Counted from the first letter of the stretch, positions 36,249 through 46,202 are shown. The stretch: 64,000 nt of DNA from Bradyrhizobium sp. Ash2021 (GCF_031202265.1 NZ_CP100604.1:8414501-8478500); one strand, 5' to 3'. The notes: a model not told the origin generated them from the sequence alone. Program-made: numbers and translations.

Positions 36249-36770
36249 CTAACTCAGGCCTTCGTCGAGAAATTTGACCATGAGAACCTCATCGTAATAT
36301 CGCCCATCCTGCTTGAGGGATCTCTTTTCAAAGCCGTACTCGACAAAGCCCATGGCGTCATAAAGCCGGCGCGCACCTTCGTTCTCGCTCACCACGTTGA
36401 GTTGGACCATCTCCACGCGCCCACGTGCGTGGCTTAGAATGGCCGCAACAAGCCCTTTTCCAACCCCCGCGTTTCGCGCAGCGGAACGAACATACATGCC
36501 CCAAAGCAGCGCTTTATGTGCTTGCTTCGTACTTTCCTGCGCGAGATATCCCGCTATTCCGGCGAGCGTCCCGTCAAGGAAGGCGCCAAAAATATCCGAG
36601 CGGCCCACGGCAGCTTCGAACCACGATAGCGGCTGCGCGTTTTCTCGCTCGAACGTGCTGCCGAAAGCTGCGGGATTTTGCTTGAGAGCTTCCAGCCGGA
36701 TGTCCCGATAGAGGGCGGCGTCCGAAGTTTCCAGGCGACGAATCTGCAGACCGGAAATATTGGCCACCAT
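36249..36770 (-). CDS. GNAT family N-acetyltransferase
   Basis: 173 aa from ATG 36770 (MVANISGLQIRRL); a frame to 36860 is longer but overlaps the promoter side of the divergent gene. The acetyl-CoA loop is ARNAGVGKGLVAA with MYVRSAARN just before, and the family's VVSENEGARRLYDAMGFVEYG end is clear. The target is unknown. It is divergent from an SDR gene, 93 bp away. Confidence 0.9.
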   Translation of the reverse strand: MVANISGLQIRRLETSDAALYRDIRLEALKQNPAAFGSTFERENAQPLSWFEAAVGRSDIFGAFLDGTLAGIAGYLAQESTKQAHKALLWGMYVRSAARNAGVGKGLVAAILSHARGRVEMVQLNVVSENEGARRLYDAMGFVEYGFEKRSLKQDGRYYDEVLMVKFLDEGLS

Positions 36771-36863
36771 TGCATCCTGTTCTTGCCTGGTTTGACCTGT
36801 CTGCGGATCGGTGCCAGCCTTGTCAATCCTGCAACGCAACGCATCATTTTCCATGAGCATTCC

Positions 36864-37643
36864 ATGTCTGATTTCAAAGAGCTCAGCCGCTCGGTTACGG
36901 GCCTGACCGTTCTCGTCACCGGCGCCGCCAGCGGCATGGGCCGCGCCACCGCGCTGGTGTTCGCGGCCGAAGGCGCCAAAGTCGCCGTCACCGACATCAA
37001 CGCCGACGCCACGCAGGCGGTGGCCGGCGAGATCAACGCAAAGGGCGGCGCGGCAAAAGCCTGGATGCTCGATGTCGCCAACCGCGATAACATCACCGCC
37101 GTCGTCAACGAGGCGGCCGCGTATTTCGGCGGGCTCGACATCGTCATCAACAATGCCGGCATCTCCGTGCGCGTCGCGATCGATGATGATGGCTATGACG
37201 AAGCATGGGCCAAAGGGCTGGCGGTGATGCTAACCGCGCATCAACGCATCATCCGCGCCGCGTTGCCCTATTTGAGAAAGTCGAAATCGCCGCGGATCGT
37301 CAATATCGCTTCCACCGAAGCGCTCGGCGCTACCGCCTTGCACAGTCCCTACTCCGCCGCCAAAGCCGGCGTCGTCGGACTGACGCGCTCGCTCGCCGTG
37401 GAACTCGGCCGCGAAGGCATCACGGTGAACTGCATCTGCCCGGGGCCGATCAGGACGGCGATCACGGAGCGGATTTCGGAGGAGCACAAGACGATCTATG
37501 CCAAACGCCGCACCGCACTCGGCCGCTACGGCGACCCCGAGGAAGTGGCACACATGACGCTGAGCCTGTGCCTGCCGGCGGCCTCGTTCCTGACCGGCGC
37601 GGTTATCCCGGTGGACGGCGGGCTGATGGCGCGGAATGCGTGA
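36864..37643 (+). CDS. SDR family oxidoreductase
   Basis: 259 aa. TGAASGMGRATA cofactor loop, VTDIN acidic end (NAD-type), NNAGISV, catalytic Ser in NIASTEAL and YSAAK. All catalytic residues are present. It is followed after 219 bp by a dioxygenase gene on the same strand; co-function is possible but not shown. Confidence 0.9.
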   Translation: MSDFKELSRSVTGLTVLVTGAASGMGRATALVFAAEGAKVAVTDINADATQAVAGEINAKGGAAKAWMLDVANRDNITAVVNEAAAYFGGLDIVINNAGISVRVAIDDDGYDEAWAKGLAVMLTAHQRIIRAALPYLRKSKSPRIVNIASTEALGATALHSPYSAAKAGVVGLTRSLAVELGREGITVNCICPGPIRTAITERISEEHKTIYAKRRTALGRYGDPEEVAHMTLSLCLPAASFLTGAVIPVDGGLMARNA

Positions 37644-37862
37644 GGCGTTCCCCGGAAATGTTGCGCTGCTGATCCGGGGTCCATACTCGCTGCTTTGGTC
37701 CCGGCTCAGCGGTGCACCGTCAAGAGACGCTGCACCGCGTCCGAGACACGGAATTAGCGCAATGCCGCATGCCCTGCGCGGCGTTGACATCACAATGCGC
37801 GGGAGTAGTTTTTCAGCCAAACCAAGCGGGACAACCGCCCGCCGCATCCTGGAGAAAACGCC

Positions 37863-38753
37863 ATGACGGTCACGATCCGGCAGCTGGGCAAGCATTTTTT
37901 CGGCGAGGTTTCCGGCGTCGATCTGCGCCAGCCGCTGACGCCGCAGGAGGCCAGGGATATCGAAGCCGGCATGGACAAATATGCCGTGCTGCTGTTTCGC
38001 GGGCAGGACATTACCGATGCGCAGCAAATGGCCTTCGCGCTGAATTTCGGCGAGCGCGAGAATCCGCGCGGCGGCAATGTCGTCAAGCCGCATGAGTCGC
38101 GGCTGGCCTCGACCGGACTCAACGACGTTTCCAATCTCGACAAGGACGGCAAACCGCTGCCACGTGACAGCCGTGCCCATCTGTTCAATCTCGGCAATTG
38201 CCTCTGGCATTCCGACAGTTCGTTCCGCCCGATCCCGGCAAAATTTTCGCTGCTGTCGGCGCGGGTGGTGAACCCGAAGGGCGGCAACACCGAATTCGCC
38301 GACATGCGCGCGGCCTATGATGCGCTCGACGACGAGACCAAGGCCGAAATCGAGGACATGATCTGCGAACACTCTCTGATGTATTCGCGCGGATCGCTCG
38401 GCTTCCTCGACTACACCGATGAAGAGAAGGAAATGTTCAAGCCGGTGCGGCAGCGGCTGGTGCGCACGCATCCGGTGCATGGCCGCAAGTCGCTGTACCT
38501 GTCGTCGCATGCCGGTGCGATCCTCGGCATGAGCGTGCCCGAAGCCCGGCTGTTGCTGCGCGATCTCACCGAGCACGCCACGCAACCGGAATTCGTCCAT
38601 GTCCATAAATGGACGGTGCATGACCTCATCATGTGGGACAACCGCCAGACCATGCACCGCGTCCGCCGCTACGACCAGTCGCAGCCCCGCGACATGCGCC
38701 GCGCCACGGTGGCGGGCACGCAGCCGACGGTGGCGCAGCAGGCGGCGGAGTAG
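37863..38753 (+). CDS. TauD/TfdA family alpha-ketoglutarate-dependent dioxygenase
   Basis: 296 aa. Iron ligands are H and D in NCLWHSDSSF and the distal His in NRQTMHRVRRY; the Arg cluster near the end (RRYDQSQPRDMRRATVAG) should bind the co-substrate. The N-terminal GEVSGVDLRQPLTP is typical of the TfdA group. It oxidises an organic acid or sulfonate/phenoxy-type compound; the exact substrate is not readable. Ends ordinary, no truncation. Confidence 0.92.
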   Translation: MTVTIRQLGKHFFGEVSGVDLRQPLTPQEARDIEAGMDKYAVLLFRGQDITDAQQMAFALNFGERENPRGGNVVKPHESRLASTGLNDVSNLDKDGKPLPRDSRAHLFNLGNCLWHSDSSFRPIPAKFSLLSARVVNPKGGNTEFADMRAAYDALDDETKAEIEDMICEHSLMYSRGSLGFLDYTDEEKEMFKPVRQRLVRTHPVHGRKSLYLSSHAGAILGMSVPEARLLLRDLTEHATQPEFVHVHKWTVHDLIMWDNRQTMHRVRRYDQSQPRDMRRATVAGTQPTVAQQAAE

Positions 38754-38767
38754 AGGCTAAAATCCAT

Positions 38768-38907
38768 CGTCGTCCCTGCGAAAGCAGGGACCCATACGCC
38801 GTGCCCTCTCATACTGGATGAAATGGTCGACAAGGCGATGTGGCGGCGGCCGCACGCAACACAATAGGCTTCTGCGGCTATGGGTCCCTGCTTTCGCAGG
38901 GACGACG
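38768..38907. repeat. Large inverted repeat, family C
   Basis: Arms cgtcgtccctgcgaaagcag and ctgctttcgcagggacgacg lie at each end, and each arm is itself a small hairpin. The arms extend with ggacccata / tatgggtcc. The 140-bp element fills the gap between convergent genes. Confidence 0.9.
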
Positions 38908-38940
38908 CCGTGGGTGTGCTGGAGGCCGGCGCGAAATCTA

Positions 38941-39606
38941 CTACGCGTGCCCGGCTTCGTTCGACAGCATGCCGAGATCGATCCCGATCTTGCGCAGCGC
39001 GCGCTGGTATTTCTCCTCGACATCGTCGCCGAAGATCAGATCCGGATCGGCGTCGCAATGCAGCCAGCCATTGTGCTGGATTTCGTTTTCCAGTTGCCCC
39101 GGCGCCCAGCCGGCATAACCCAGCGCCAGGATCGCATGCTTGGGTCCCGCACCCTTCGCGATCGCCTTGAGGATGTCGACGGTTGCGGTCAGACAGATGC
39201 CCTCGTCGATGTTGAGGGTGGCGTCCTTGATATGGAAATCGCTGGAATGCAGCACGAAGCCGCGGCCGGTGTCGACCGGGCCGCCCTTCAGCACCTTCAT
39301 GGTCTCGGCGTTTTCCGGCAGCGTGATCTGGTCGGCGGTCTTGATGATGTCGAGCTGTACCAGCAATCCCGGGAAATCGATGCTGCCCGCCGGGCGATTG
39401 ACGATGATGCCCATGGCGCCTTCGGAGGAATGCGCGCACATGTAGATGACCGAGCGCTCGAAACGCGGATCGCCCATGACCGGCATGGCGATCAGCAACT
39501 GGCCGTCGAGATAACCGTCATCGGACGAGTTATGGCCAACGCCGGCCGCCTTGACCCCAGCAGCCTCGCCGCCAACGGGCTTCGGTATCTTGCCTACAGG
39601 GCTCAT
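38941..39606 (-). CDS. YqgE/AlgH family protein
   Basis: 221 aa from ATG 39606 (MSPVGKI); an ATG nine codons earlier is less likely. After about 30 poorly conserved residues come the family blocks [57 protein letters not shown] and [17 protein letters not shown]. The function of the family is unknown; in pseudomonads AlgH affects alginate and virulence gene expression. It is divergent from the DsbD-domain gene. Confidence 0.93.
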   Translation of the reverse strand: MSPVGKIPKPVGGEAAGVKAAGVGHNSSDDGYLDGQLLIAMPVMGDPRFERSVIYMCAHSSEGAMGIIVNRPAGSIDFPGLLVQLDIIKTADQITLPENAETMKVLKGGPVDTGRGFVLHSSDFHIKDATLNIDEGICLTATVDILKAIAKGAGPKHAILALGYAGWAPGQLENEIQHNGWLHCDADPDLIFGDDVEEKYQRALRKIGIDLGMLSNEAGHA

Positions 39607-39740
39607 CCGCAAACCCCTCTCATGCCGATTCACATCCTGATATTGGACGGCGGTTCTGTCAAATAAACTTCGTGCCGCAAAGGCGGCGCATCACAAGCAA
39701 TTCAATGGTTTGCGGCGAAACTTGGCTGTAAAGACCTGTC

Positions 39741-40580
39741 ATGACCGTCATAGTTCCCATCCGCGCCGCGCTCGGCTTTGCCGCCACATTGTCCGTCGCA
39801 TGTGCCGCAATCGAGGTTCGTGCCGAGGATGCCTCGCCGTGGCAACAGGACACCCATTCCGCCATCCGGTTGCTGGCGGGATCGCGCAGCGGCGCGGTAT
39901 TGCTCGGCGGTATCGCGGTCAAGCTGCAGCCGGGATGGCACACTTATTGGCGGACGCCCGGCGATTCCGGGGTTCCGCCGCGGTTCGATTTCTCCAAATC
40001 GGAAAATGTCGAAGCCGTGACGGTGCTGTGGCCGGCGCCGACCAAGTTCGACGACGGCGCGGGCGGCACGTCGCTGGGCTACACGCATCAGATCGTGCTG
40101 CCGTTGCGGATCGTCGCCAAGAATGCCGACAAGCCGGTGACGCTGCGCGCCGACATCAATTACGCGGTCTGCGAAAAGCTCTGCATTCCCGTCGAGGCCA
40201 GCGCCGAACTTGCTTTCGCCAGCGTCGCAAGCACCTCGGACGCCGAACTGTCCGCCGCGCTGGACACCGTCCCCAAGCCCGCCAATATCGGCGATCCCAA
40301 TCCGCTCACCATCCGTGACGTCAAGCGCGACGGCAAGGCGAACGTGCTGGTCGACGTCACCGCGCCCGAAGCCAAGGAAGTCAGCCTGTTCGTCGAGGGG
40401 CCGACACCGGACTGGGCGTTGCCGGTTCCAAAGCTGGTCGAGGACAGCCCGCCCGGAGTGAAGCGTTTTGTCTTCGAACTCGACGGTCTGCCGCCGGGTG
40501 CAACCGCGGAAGGCGCCGCGCTCAAACTGACGCTGATCGGCGGCGCCAAGGCGTATGAATTCAATATCAATCTGAACTGA
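39741..40580 (+). CDS. Stand-alone DsbD/ScsB N-terminal-domain protein
   Basis: 279 aa with a signal peptide (about 1-28). The body matches the periplasmic N-terminal domain of DsbD/ScsB-type thiol reductases: LQPGWHTYWRTPGDSGVPP, WPAPTKFDDGAGGTSLGYTHQIVLPL and NYAVCEKLCIPVEA. The two cysteines (C-x3-C) are those that would pass electrons. The membrane and thioredoxin domains of DsbD are missing and not next door. It may pair with a CcdA-like protein encoded elsewhere. Confidence 0.85.
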   Translation: MTVIVPIRAALGFAATLSVACAAIEVRAEDASPWQQDTHSAIRLLAGSRSGAVLLGGIAVKLQPGWHTYWRTPGDSGVPPRFDFSKSENVEAVTVLWPAPTKFDDGAGGTSLGYTHQIVLPLRIVAKNADKPVTLRADINYAVCEKLCIPVEASAELAFASVASTSDAELSAALDTVPKPANIGDPNPLTIRDVKRDGKANVLVDVTAPEAKEVSLFVEGPTPDWALPVPKLVEDSPPGVKRFVFELDGLPPGATAEGAALKLTLIGGAKAYEFNINLN

Positions 40581-40587
40581 CCCGAAG

Positions 40588-40665
40588 GGTCATTCCGGGG
40601 CGCGCGTTAGCGCGAACCCGGAATCTCGAGGTTCCGGGTTCATGCTTCGCATGCCCCGGAACGAC
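40588..40665. repeat. Palindromic intergenic repeat, family B, copy 2
   Basis: gtcattccggggcgcgcg, then gaacccggaatctcgag / gttccgggttc, ending ccccggaacgac. Shortest copy of the family in the window. Confidence 0.85.
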
Positions 40666-40754
40666 AAGCACCCAACCTAATCTTAACGAATCGTTGATAG
40701 ATCGGACCATCGCCGCTCTCTCGCCGCGCTCCGGGAATTTCCGCCTTGGCCGTG

Positions 40755-42122
40755 ATGGACACACAATCCACAACCGTTTGGTCTGCCGGCGTGATCGCTC
40801 GCCTGCGATTGATGGCGGGCCGTTTTCTTGGCGGCTCGAGCGAAGCATCCGTGACCAAGCGGTTGGCCGGCACGATCTTCATCATCCGCGTCTTCAGCGC
40901 GGCGCTGGCCTATCTGTCGCAGATCCTGCTGGCGCGCTGGATGGGCGGCTCGGATTACGGCGTCTATGTCTATGTCTGGACCTGGGTGCTGCTGCTCGGC
41001 AGCATGATGGATTTCGGCATCTCGGCGTCCGCGCAAAAGCTCATTCCGGAATACCGCGCCCGCGGCGAACACGCGCTGCTGCGCGGCTTCCTGTCCGGCA
41101 GCCGCTGGTTGACCTTTGCGGTATCCTCCATCGTCTCGCTGCTGCTGGCGGGCCTCGTCAAAACGCTGTCGCCCTGGATCGACGCCAACGCCGTTTTGCC
41201 GCTCTATATCGGCTGCCTGACGCTGCCGGCCTTCGTGGTCGCTAACACCCAGGACGGCATTGCGCGGTCGCATGACTGGATGCGGCTCGGATTGATGCCG
41301 CAATTCATCGTCCGCCAGTCGCTGATCATCGGCCTCACCGCAGGCGCCTTTGCGCTCGGCTTCCACCTCGGCGCAACCGTCGCGATGCTGGCCAGCGCCG
41401 GCGCGGTCTGGATCGCCATGCTCGGGCAGATGGTGGTGCTGAACCGCAAGCTCGGCGGCCATATCGAGCCGGGCGCCAAGGCCTATGATTTCCGCGGCTG
41501 GCTCGCGGTTTCGCTGCCGATCCTGCTGGTGGAAAGCTTCTATCTATTGTTGTCCTACACCGACGTGCTGGTGCTGCAGCAGTTCCGCTCGTCGGAAGAG
41601 GTCGGCGTCTATTTCGCTGTCGTCAAGACGCTGGCGCTGGTGTCCTTCATTCACTACGCGATGGCGGCAACGACCGCGCACCGTTTTGCCGAATATCACG
41701 CGCTCGGCGACAAGCCGCGGCTCGAAGCCTATGTGGCCCATGCGATCAACTGGACTTTTTGGCCCTCGCTCGCCGCAACCGTCGCGCTGCTGGCGCTGGG
41801 CAAGCCGTTGTTGTGGCTGTTCGGCCCGCAATTCGTCGGCGGCTACGACATCATGTTCATCGCCGCGATCGGCCTTGTGGTGCGCTCGGCGATCGGGCCG
41901 GTGGAGCGGCTCCTCAACATGCTCGGCCATCAGCACATCTGCGCGCTGGCCTATGCGCTCTCCTTTGTCATGAACCTGGTGCTGTGCGTCGTGCTGGTGC
42001 CGCGTTTCGGCGGCCATGGCGCCGCAGCCGCGACCTCGATCTCGCTCGTGTTCGAGACCGTGCTCTTGTTCTGGATCGTCCGGCAGCGCCTTAGGCTGCA
42101 CGTGTTGGCGTTCGGGAAATAG
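40755..42122 (+). CDS. Wzx-type polysaccharide/lipid flippase
   Basis: 455 aa from ATG 40755; an in-frame TTG (40746) and GTG (40752) lie just upstream. About 12 transmembrane helices, with the oligosaccharide flippase pattern GTIFIIRVFSAALAYLSQILLARWMG near the start and the C-terminal VPRFGGHGAAAATSISLV. It flips lipid-linked sugars across the inner membrane. No glycosyltransferase genes flank it, so its substrate is unclear. Confidence 0.88.
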   Translation: MDTQSTTVWSAGVIARLRLMAGRFLGGSSEASVTKRLAGTIFIIRVFSAALAYLSQILLARWMGGSDYGVYVYVWTWVLLLGSMMDFGISASAQKLIPEYRARGEHALLRGFLSGSRWLTFAVSSIVSLLLAGLVKTLSPWIDANAVLPLYIGCLTLPAFVVANTQDGIARSHDWMRLGLMPQFIVRQSLIIGLTAGAFALGFHLGATVAMLASAGAVWIAMLGQMVVLNRKLGGHIEPGAKAYDFRGWLAVSLPILLVESFYLLLSYTDVLVLQQFRSSEEVGVYFAVVKTLALVSFIHYAMAATTAHRFAEYHALGDKPRLEAYVAHAINWTFWPSLAATVALLALGKPLLWLFGPQFVGGYDIMFIAAIGLVVRSAIGPVERLLNMLGHQHICALAYALSFVMNLVLCVVLVPRFGGHGAAAATSISLVFETVLLFWIVRQRLRLHVLAFGK

Positions 42123-42280
42123 CCAAGCATCCGAACTGTCATTACCCGCCACCGGGTCTCGCCTTCGGCGAGCCCGATGACAGGCTCCAGCGGGTGATCC
42201 AGTAATCGCAATCGTCAAAAGTTTAACGGAGAACTCCCGGCGTACTGGATGCCCCGCTTTCGCGGGGCATACGAGTGCCC

Positions 42281-43069
42281 CTACTCCGCGGTCCAGCCGC
42301 CGTCGATCGAGAGGTTGGCGCCGGTGATCTGGGCGGCATCGTCGCCGCACAGGAACAGCGCCAGGGCTGCGACCTGCTCGGAGGTCACGAACTCCTTGGT
42401 GGGCTGCGCCTCCAGCAGCACGTCATGGATGACCTGCTCCTTGGTCAGATTGCGCGCCTTCATGGTCTCGGGAATCTGATGTTCGACCAGCGGCGTCCAG
42501 ACATAGCCGGGGCTGATGCAGTTGCAGGTGATCTTGAAGGTCGCAAGCTCCAGCGCCGCCGTCTTGGTCAGGCCGGCGATGCCGTGCTTGGCCGACACAT
42601 AGGCCGACTTGAACGGCGAAGCCACCAGCGAATGGGCGGAGGCGGTATTGATGATGCGGCCCCAGCCGCGCTTCTTCATGCCCGGCACGGCGGCACGGAT
42701 GCCGTAAAACGCCGACGACAGATTGATCGCGATGATCATTTCCCATTTTTCGGGCGGAAACTCCTCGATCGGGGAGACGAACTGGATGCCGGCATTGTTG
42801 ACGAGGATATCGACCGAGCCGAAGGTCTTTTCGCCGAGCGCGACCATTTCGGCGATCTCGGCGGGCTTGGTCATGTCAGCGGGCGAGTGCACCGCCTTGA
42901 CCTTGAAATCGGTCTCGATGCCGGAGCGTTCCTTCTCGATATCGGCGGGGACGCCCATGCCGTTGAGAACGATGTTGGCGCCGGCGCCGGCGAAGGCGCG
43001 CGCGTAAGCCAATCCGATGCCGCTGGTCGATCCGGTCACTACGGCGGTCTTGCCTGTCAACGTACCCAT
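42281..43069 (-). CDS. bdhA: 3-hydroxybutyrate dehydrogenase
   Basis: 262 aa. The TGSTSGIGLAYA loop, NNAGIQFVSPIEEFP, SAHSLVASPFKSAYVSAKHG and the late TKEFVTSEQVAALALFL block are those of D-beta-hydroxybutyrate dehydrogenase, which interconverts 3-hydroxybutyrate and acetoacetate in poly-hydroxybutyrate metabolism. It lies seven bp after the patatin-like gene and is probably co-transcribed with it. Confidence 0.93.
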   Translation of the reverse strand: MGTLTGKTAVVTGSTSGIGLAYARAFAGAGANIVLNGMGVPADIEKERSGIETDFKVKAVHSPADMTKPAEIAEMVALGEKTFGSVDILVNNAGIQFVSPIEEFPPEKWEMIIAINLSSAFYGIRAAVPGMKKRGWGRIINTASAHSLVASPFKSAYVSAKHGIAGLTKTAALELATFKITCNCISPGYVWTPLVEHQIPETMKARNLTKEQVIHDVLLEAQPTKEFVTSEQVAALALFLCGDDAAQITGANLSIDGGWTAE

Positions 43070-43076
43070 ATCTGCT

Positions 43077-44252
43077 TCACTCCTTTTTGGCTTCGGGGGT
43101 CTCGGTACCGTCCCCCGTGAGATCGTAAGTCACCATGGTTTCGCCGGACTGCGGCCGTTCCAGCCATTCCTTGTGACGCATCGACAGATGAACGTCGCGG
43201 ACGCCCGCTCCCCAATGTTCGACCATGGCGACATGGGAGAAGTCGTAGTCCTTGGAATTGGTCTCGTAGTTCTTGCTCTTGTAGATCAGGTGCACCACCG
43301 TAACGGTGTTTTCCTCGGCGGCCTGGCATAGAATTTTGACCGAAGGATCGTTCCTGAGATCATCCGGCAACTTTCCAAGCAACTCGCGCAGCGCCATGCG
43401 GGCGTTGTGAATCTGCTTGTTCTTGTCGGTGTTCATGCGGGTACGGCTGGAAAAGCGAATGTCCTTTTCGCGCTCCGCAGCCTCGAGCAGCGATACCGGC
43501 AGCTGTCCGCGGGCCGAGAACAGGTCGACCTGGAAGATCAACAGGTCGCGCTTGACTTCCTCATCGAGCACGAAGTCCAGCGGCGTGTTGGAGGCGATGC
43601 CGCCATCCCAGTAATGTTCGCCCTCGATCTCGACGGACGGAAAGCCCGGCGGCAGCGCGCCGGACGCCATGATGTGCTCGGGGCCGATCTTCTTGCCGAG
43701 CTTCTTGAACTCGTAATTGTCGAAATACCTGAAATTGCCCGAGGCCACGCCGACCGCGCCGACGCTGAGCCGCATCTTCAAATCGTTGATGCGGTCGAAA
43801 TCGACCAGCCGCTCCAGCGTCTTCTTCAGCGGCGAGGTGTCGTAGTAGCTCTGCGATTGCGGGCTGCCCGGCGGCCACAGCGGCGCGGGCGGCAAACGCG
43901 GCGTGAAAAAGCCGGGCACACCGAAGGTGGCGATCAGGGCGGCGCTGGTCTCGTTGAACAGCGAGCGCGCGCGGTCGCCTGACGTGACGGGATTCCAGGG
44001 CACCGGGGATGACACCATCTCCCAGAATTCCTTCAGCCGGTCGATGCGCTTTTCCGGCGAGTTACCGGCAATGATCGCAGAGTTGATGGCGCCGATCGAA
44101 ATGCCGGCAATCCATTCCGGTTCGAACCCCTGACGGCACAGCGCCTGAAAGGCGCCGGCCTGATAGGAACCGAGCGCACCACCGCCCTGCAGGACCAGCA
44201 CCCGTTGCGCTTTCGCAGGCGTCGTTGCTGGCGCGGAATCGGAACTATCCAT
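43077..44252 (-). CDS. Patatin-like phospholipase, DUF3734 type
   Basis: 391 aa from ATG 44252. It has the oxyanion loop LQGGGALGSYQAGAF, the nucleophile elbow GISIGAINSA and the DGG dyad partner in YWDGGIASNTPLDF, so the Ser-Asp pair is intact. The C-terminal half (about 240-385) fits DUF3734. It hydrolyses acyl esters; placement before bdhA suggests a link to polyhydroxybutyrate or membrane lipid turnover, but that is inferred from position only. Confidence 0.92.
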   Translation of the reverse strand: MDSSDSAPATTPAKAQRVLVLQGGGALGSYQAGAFQALCRQGFEPEWIAGISIGAINSAIIAGNSPEKRIDRLKEFWEMVSSPVPWNPVTSGDRARSLFNETSAALIATFGVPGFFTPRLPPAPLWPPGSPQSQSYYDTSPLKKTLERLVDFDRINDLKMRLSVGAVGVASGNFRYFDNYEFKKLGKKIGPEHIMASGALPPGFPSVEIEGEHYWDGGIASNTPLDFVLDEEVKRDLLIFQVDLFSARGQLPVSLLEAAEREKDIRFSSRTRMNTDKNKQIHNARMALRELLGKLPDDLRNDPSVKILCQAAEENTVTVVHLIYKSKNYETNSKDYDFSHVAMVEHWGAGVRDVHLSMRHKEWLERPQSGETMVTYDLTGDGTETPEAKKE

Positions 44253-44399
44253 TGTGACCGTCAAATTAGAGGACAATAGCCACCGCACCGTGGCGGCAGT
44301 TCGCGACGGCGTCAATCCGCGAGATGGAACGGAAGATCACGCGGAGTTTATCACGATAGCGTGGGATGATTTTTCTTCGAAACGTCATCCCGCTCTATC

Positions 44400-44452
44400 A
44401 TTTTGTTTGAGCATGATCTTTTCGCAAAAACCGGTGCCTGCTTTGCGCTAAG
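44400..44452. repeat. RIME-like repeat, copy 3 (short form)
   Basis: tttgtttgagcatgatctttt, then cgcaaaaaccggtgcctgctttgcgc. The words gagcatgatctttt and aaaaccggt are typical of the rhizobial RIME family. An inverted pair gcgcaaag / ctttgcgc is partly kept. Confidence 0.7.
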
Positions 44453-44474
44453 GCCTGCGGGTCCGGATCACGCC

Positions 44475-44969
44475 TCAAGTTGATGCAAGAATGAGGGTCC
44501 AGAACACCTTGTACTTGGTGTTTGGAGCATAACTCGCCGCAATGCCCAATTTTGTGACACCATTTTTGAGCATATTGGCCTTGTGCGGCGGTGAATCGCG
44601 CCAGCCGGAAAACGCCTCCGCCAGGGTGTGATATCCGGCGGACACATTTTCGACCGCCAGCGTCGCGGGGTAGCCGGAGGCCGCCAGCCGCTTGTCCAGC
44701 GGGGCCTTCACGTCATGATCCATCTTGTTGCGGCTCGCCATCGCCTGGGACTGCTGTTCGGCGAGCTTCATCAGATCCAGGTCGACCGCCACGGTGCCAA
44801 GGCCGTTGTTCTGGCGGTATTGAGAGATCATGATGGCCGCCGCCTGCGGATCGAGCACCGCGCCGGCCTGGGCCAGGTCGAGATACATGGCGGGCTGGTC
44901 CGGAATCTTGGTGTCTGCCGCGCACCCACCCAGCAACAAAAGTCCTAAAATCGCGGCCCCGGCGCGCAT
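44475..44969 (-). CDS. CAP/SCP-domain lipoprotein
   Basis: 164 aa from ATG 44969. The lipobox LLGGC at residues 12-16 predicts lipidation. The CAP domain has YRQNNGLGTVAVDLDLMKLAEQQSQAMASRNKMDHD, then the VENVSAGYHTLAEAFSGWRDSPPHKANMLKNGVTKLGIA end, the usual two signatures. It should sit in the outer membrane facing the periplasm. The function of bacterial CAP proteins is unclear. A free-standing gene. Confidence 0.9.
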   Translation of the reverse strand: MRAGAAILGLLLLGGCAADTKIPDQPAMYLDLAQAGAVLDPQAAAIMISQYRQNNGLGTVAVDLDLMKLAEQQSQAMASRNKMDHDVKAPLDKRLAASGYPATLAVENVSAGYHTLAEAFSGWRDSPPHKANMLKNGVTKLGIAASYAPNTKYKVFWTLILAST

Positions 44970-45047
44970 GATTCGAAATTTCCCCAAAATTGAGGGGCAG
45001 TTGTTGCATACCAACCGTGGCTGAATGGTGAAGATAGCCGCTTTTGA

Positions 45048-45146
45048 CGTCATTCCGGGGCGCGAAGCGAACCCGGAATCTCGAGATTCCCCGGTGCGCA
45101 ATTGCGCACCTGAGGTCTGGTGCTAACGCACCATCCCGGAATGACA
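45048..45146. repeat. Palindromic intergenic repeat, family B, copy 3
   Basis: tcattccggggcgcgaagcgaacccggaatctcgagattcc, the 14-base palindrome tgcgcaattgcgca, then catcccggaatgac. It separates the CAP lipoprotein gene from cysA. Confidence 0.9.
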
Positions 45147-45152
45147 GGTGGG

Positions 45153-46202
45153 TCAGCCCTGCGCCGCAAAAATCCGGTAGCGCCGGGGCTGCAGGCCGAC
45201 GATTTCCCCGGCCTGCAGTTCCCGGTCCCGGGGGGCGTCGATCTCGATCACGGTTTTGCCTTCGCCGCCCGAGAGCGCGACTTCCGCCCGCTGGATCGGG
45301 CCGAACGAGCGGACATGGCGCACGGCCCCCTCCAGCGCACCGGATCCGGCCGGGCCGATCTGCATGTCATGGCGGCGGACGAAGAGGTTCGAGGCGCCGG
45401 ATGCCGCCCCATTGGCGGCGATGTTCAAGGGCCTGCCGCCGAGCCGCACTGAACCGCCGCTGACATCGACCGGCAGCACGATGGACTCGCCGATGAAGCC
45501 GTGCACGAAGGCGGTGGCCGGATTGTCGTAGACGTCGCCGGGCGTGCCGATCTGCTCAATACGACCCTTGTCCATGACCACGACACGGTTGGCGACCTCG
45601 AGCGCCTCTTCCTGGTCATGGGTGACGAAAATCGAGGTCACGTGGATTTCGGAATGCAGCGAGCGCAGCCATTGCCGCAGCTCTTTACGCACCTTGGCAT
45701 CGAGCGCACCGAACGGCTCGTCGAGCAGAAGGATGCGTGGCTCGATCGCGAGCGCGCGGGCCAGCGCGATGCGCTGGCGCTGGCCGCCGGACAATTGGCT
45801 GGGATAGCGATTGGCCAGCCAGTCGAGTTGCACGAGATCGAGCAGCTCCTTGACGCGGGCGCGGATCGTGGCTTCGTCCTTGCGGTTGGCGCGCGGCTGG
45901 ACCCGCAAGCCAAAGGCGACGTTCTCGAACACCGTCATGTGGCGGAACAGCGCGTAATGCTGGAACACGAATCCGACCTGACGCTCGCTCGCGCCACGCG
46001 CCAGCGCGTCTTCACCGCCGATCGACACTTCGCCGGCATCAGGCCAGTCCAGCCCGGCGATGATCCGCAGCAGCGTGGTCTTGCCCGAGCCGGAGGGACC
46101 GAGCAGCGCCAGCAATTCGCCGTCGCCGACTTTCAGGTCGACATTGTCGAGGGCGGCGAAAGCGCCAAATTTCTTTACGATGTTTTTGACTTCAATCGTC
46201 AC
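45153..46202 (-). CDS. cysA: Sulfate/thiosulfate ABC transporter ATPase
   Basis: 349 aa. Walker [10 protein letters not shown], signature [15 protein letters not shown], Walker [14 protein letters not shown] and switch IFVTHDQ are intact. A C-terminal domain (about 230-345) ending in [10 protein letters not shown] fits the CysA TOBE-type extension. Its start overlaps the end of cysW by eleven bases. Role: drives sulfate uptake with CysT and CysW. It is the last gene of the sulfate-assimilation run. Confidence 0.95.
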   Translation of the reverse strand: MTIEVKNIVKKFGAFAALDNVDLKVGDGELLALLGPSGSGKTTLLRIIAGLDWPDAGEVSIGGEDALARGASERQVGFVFQHYALFRHMTVFENVAFGLRVQPRANRKDEATIRARVKELLDLVQLDWLANRYPSQLSGGQRQRIALARALAIEPRILLLDEPFGALDAKVRKELRQWLRSLHSEIHVTSIFVTHDQEEALEVANRVVVMDKGRIEQIGTPGDVYDNPATAFVHGFIGESIVLPVDVSGGSVRLGGRPLNIAANGAASGASNLFVRRHDMQIGPAGSGALEGAVRHVRSFGPIQRAEVALSGGEGKTVIEIDAPRDRELQAGEIVGLQPRRYRIFAAQG

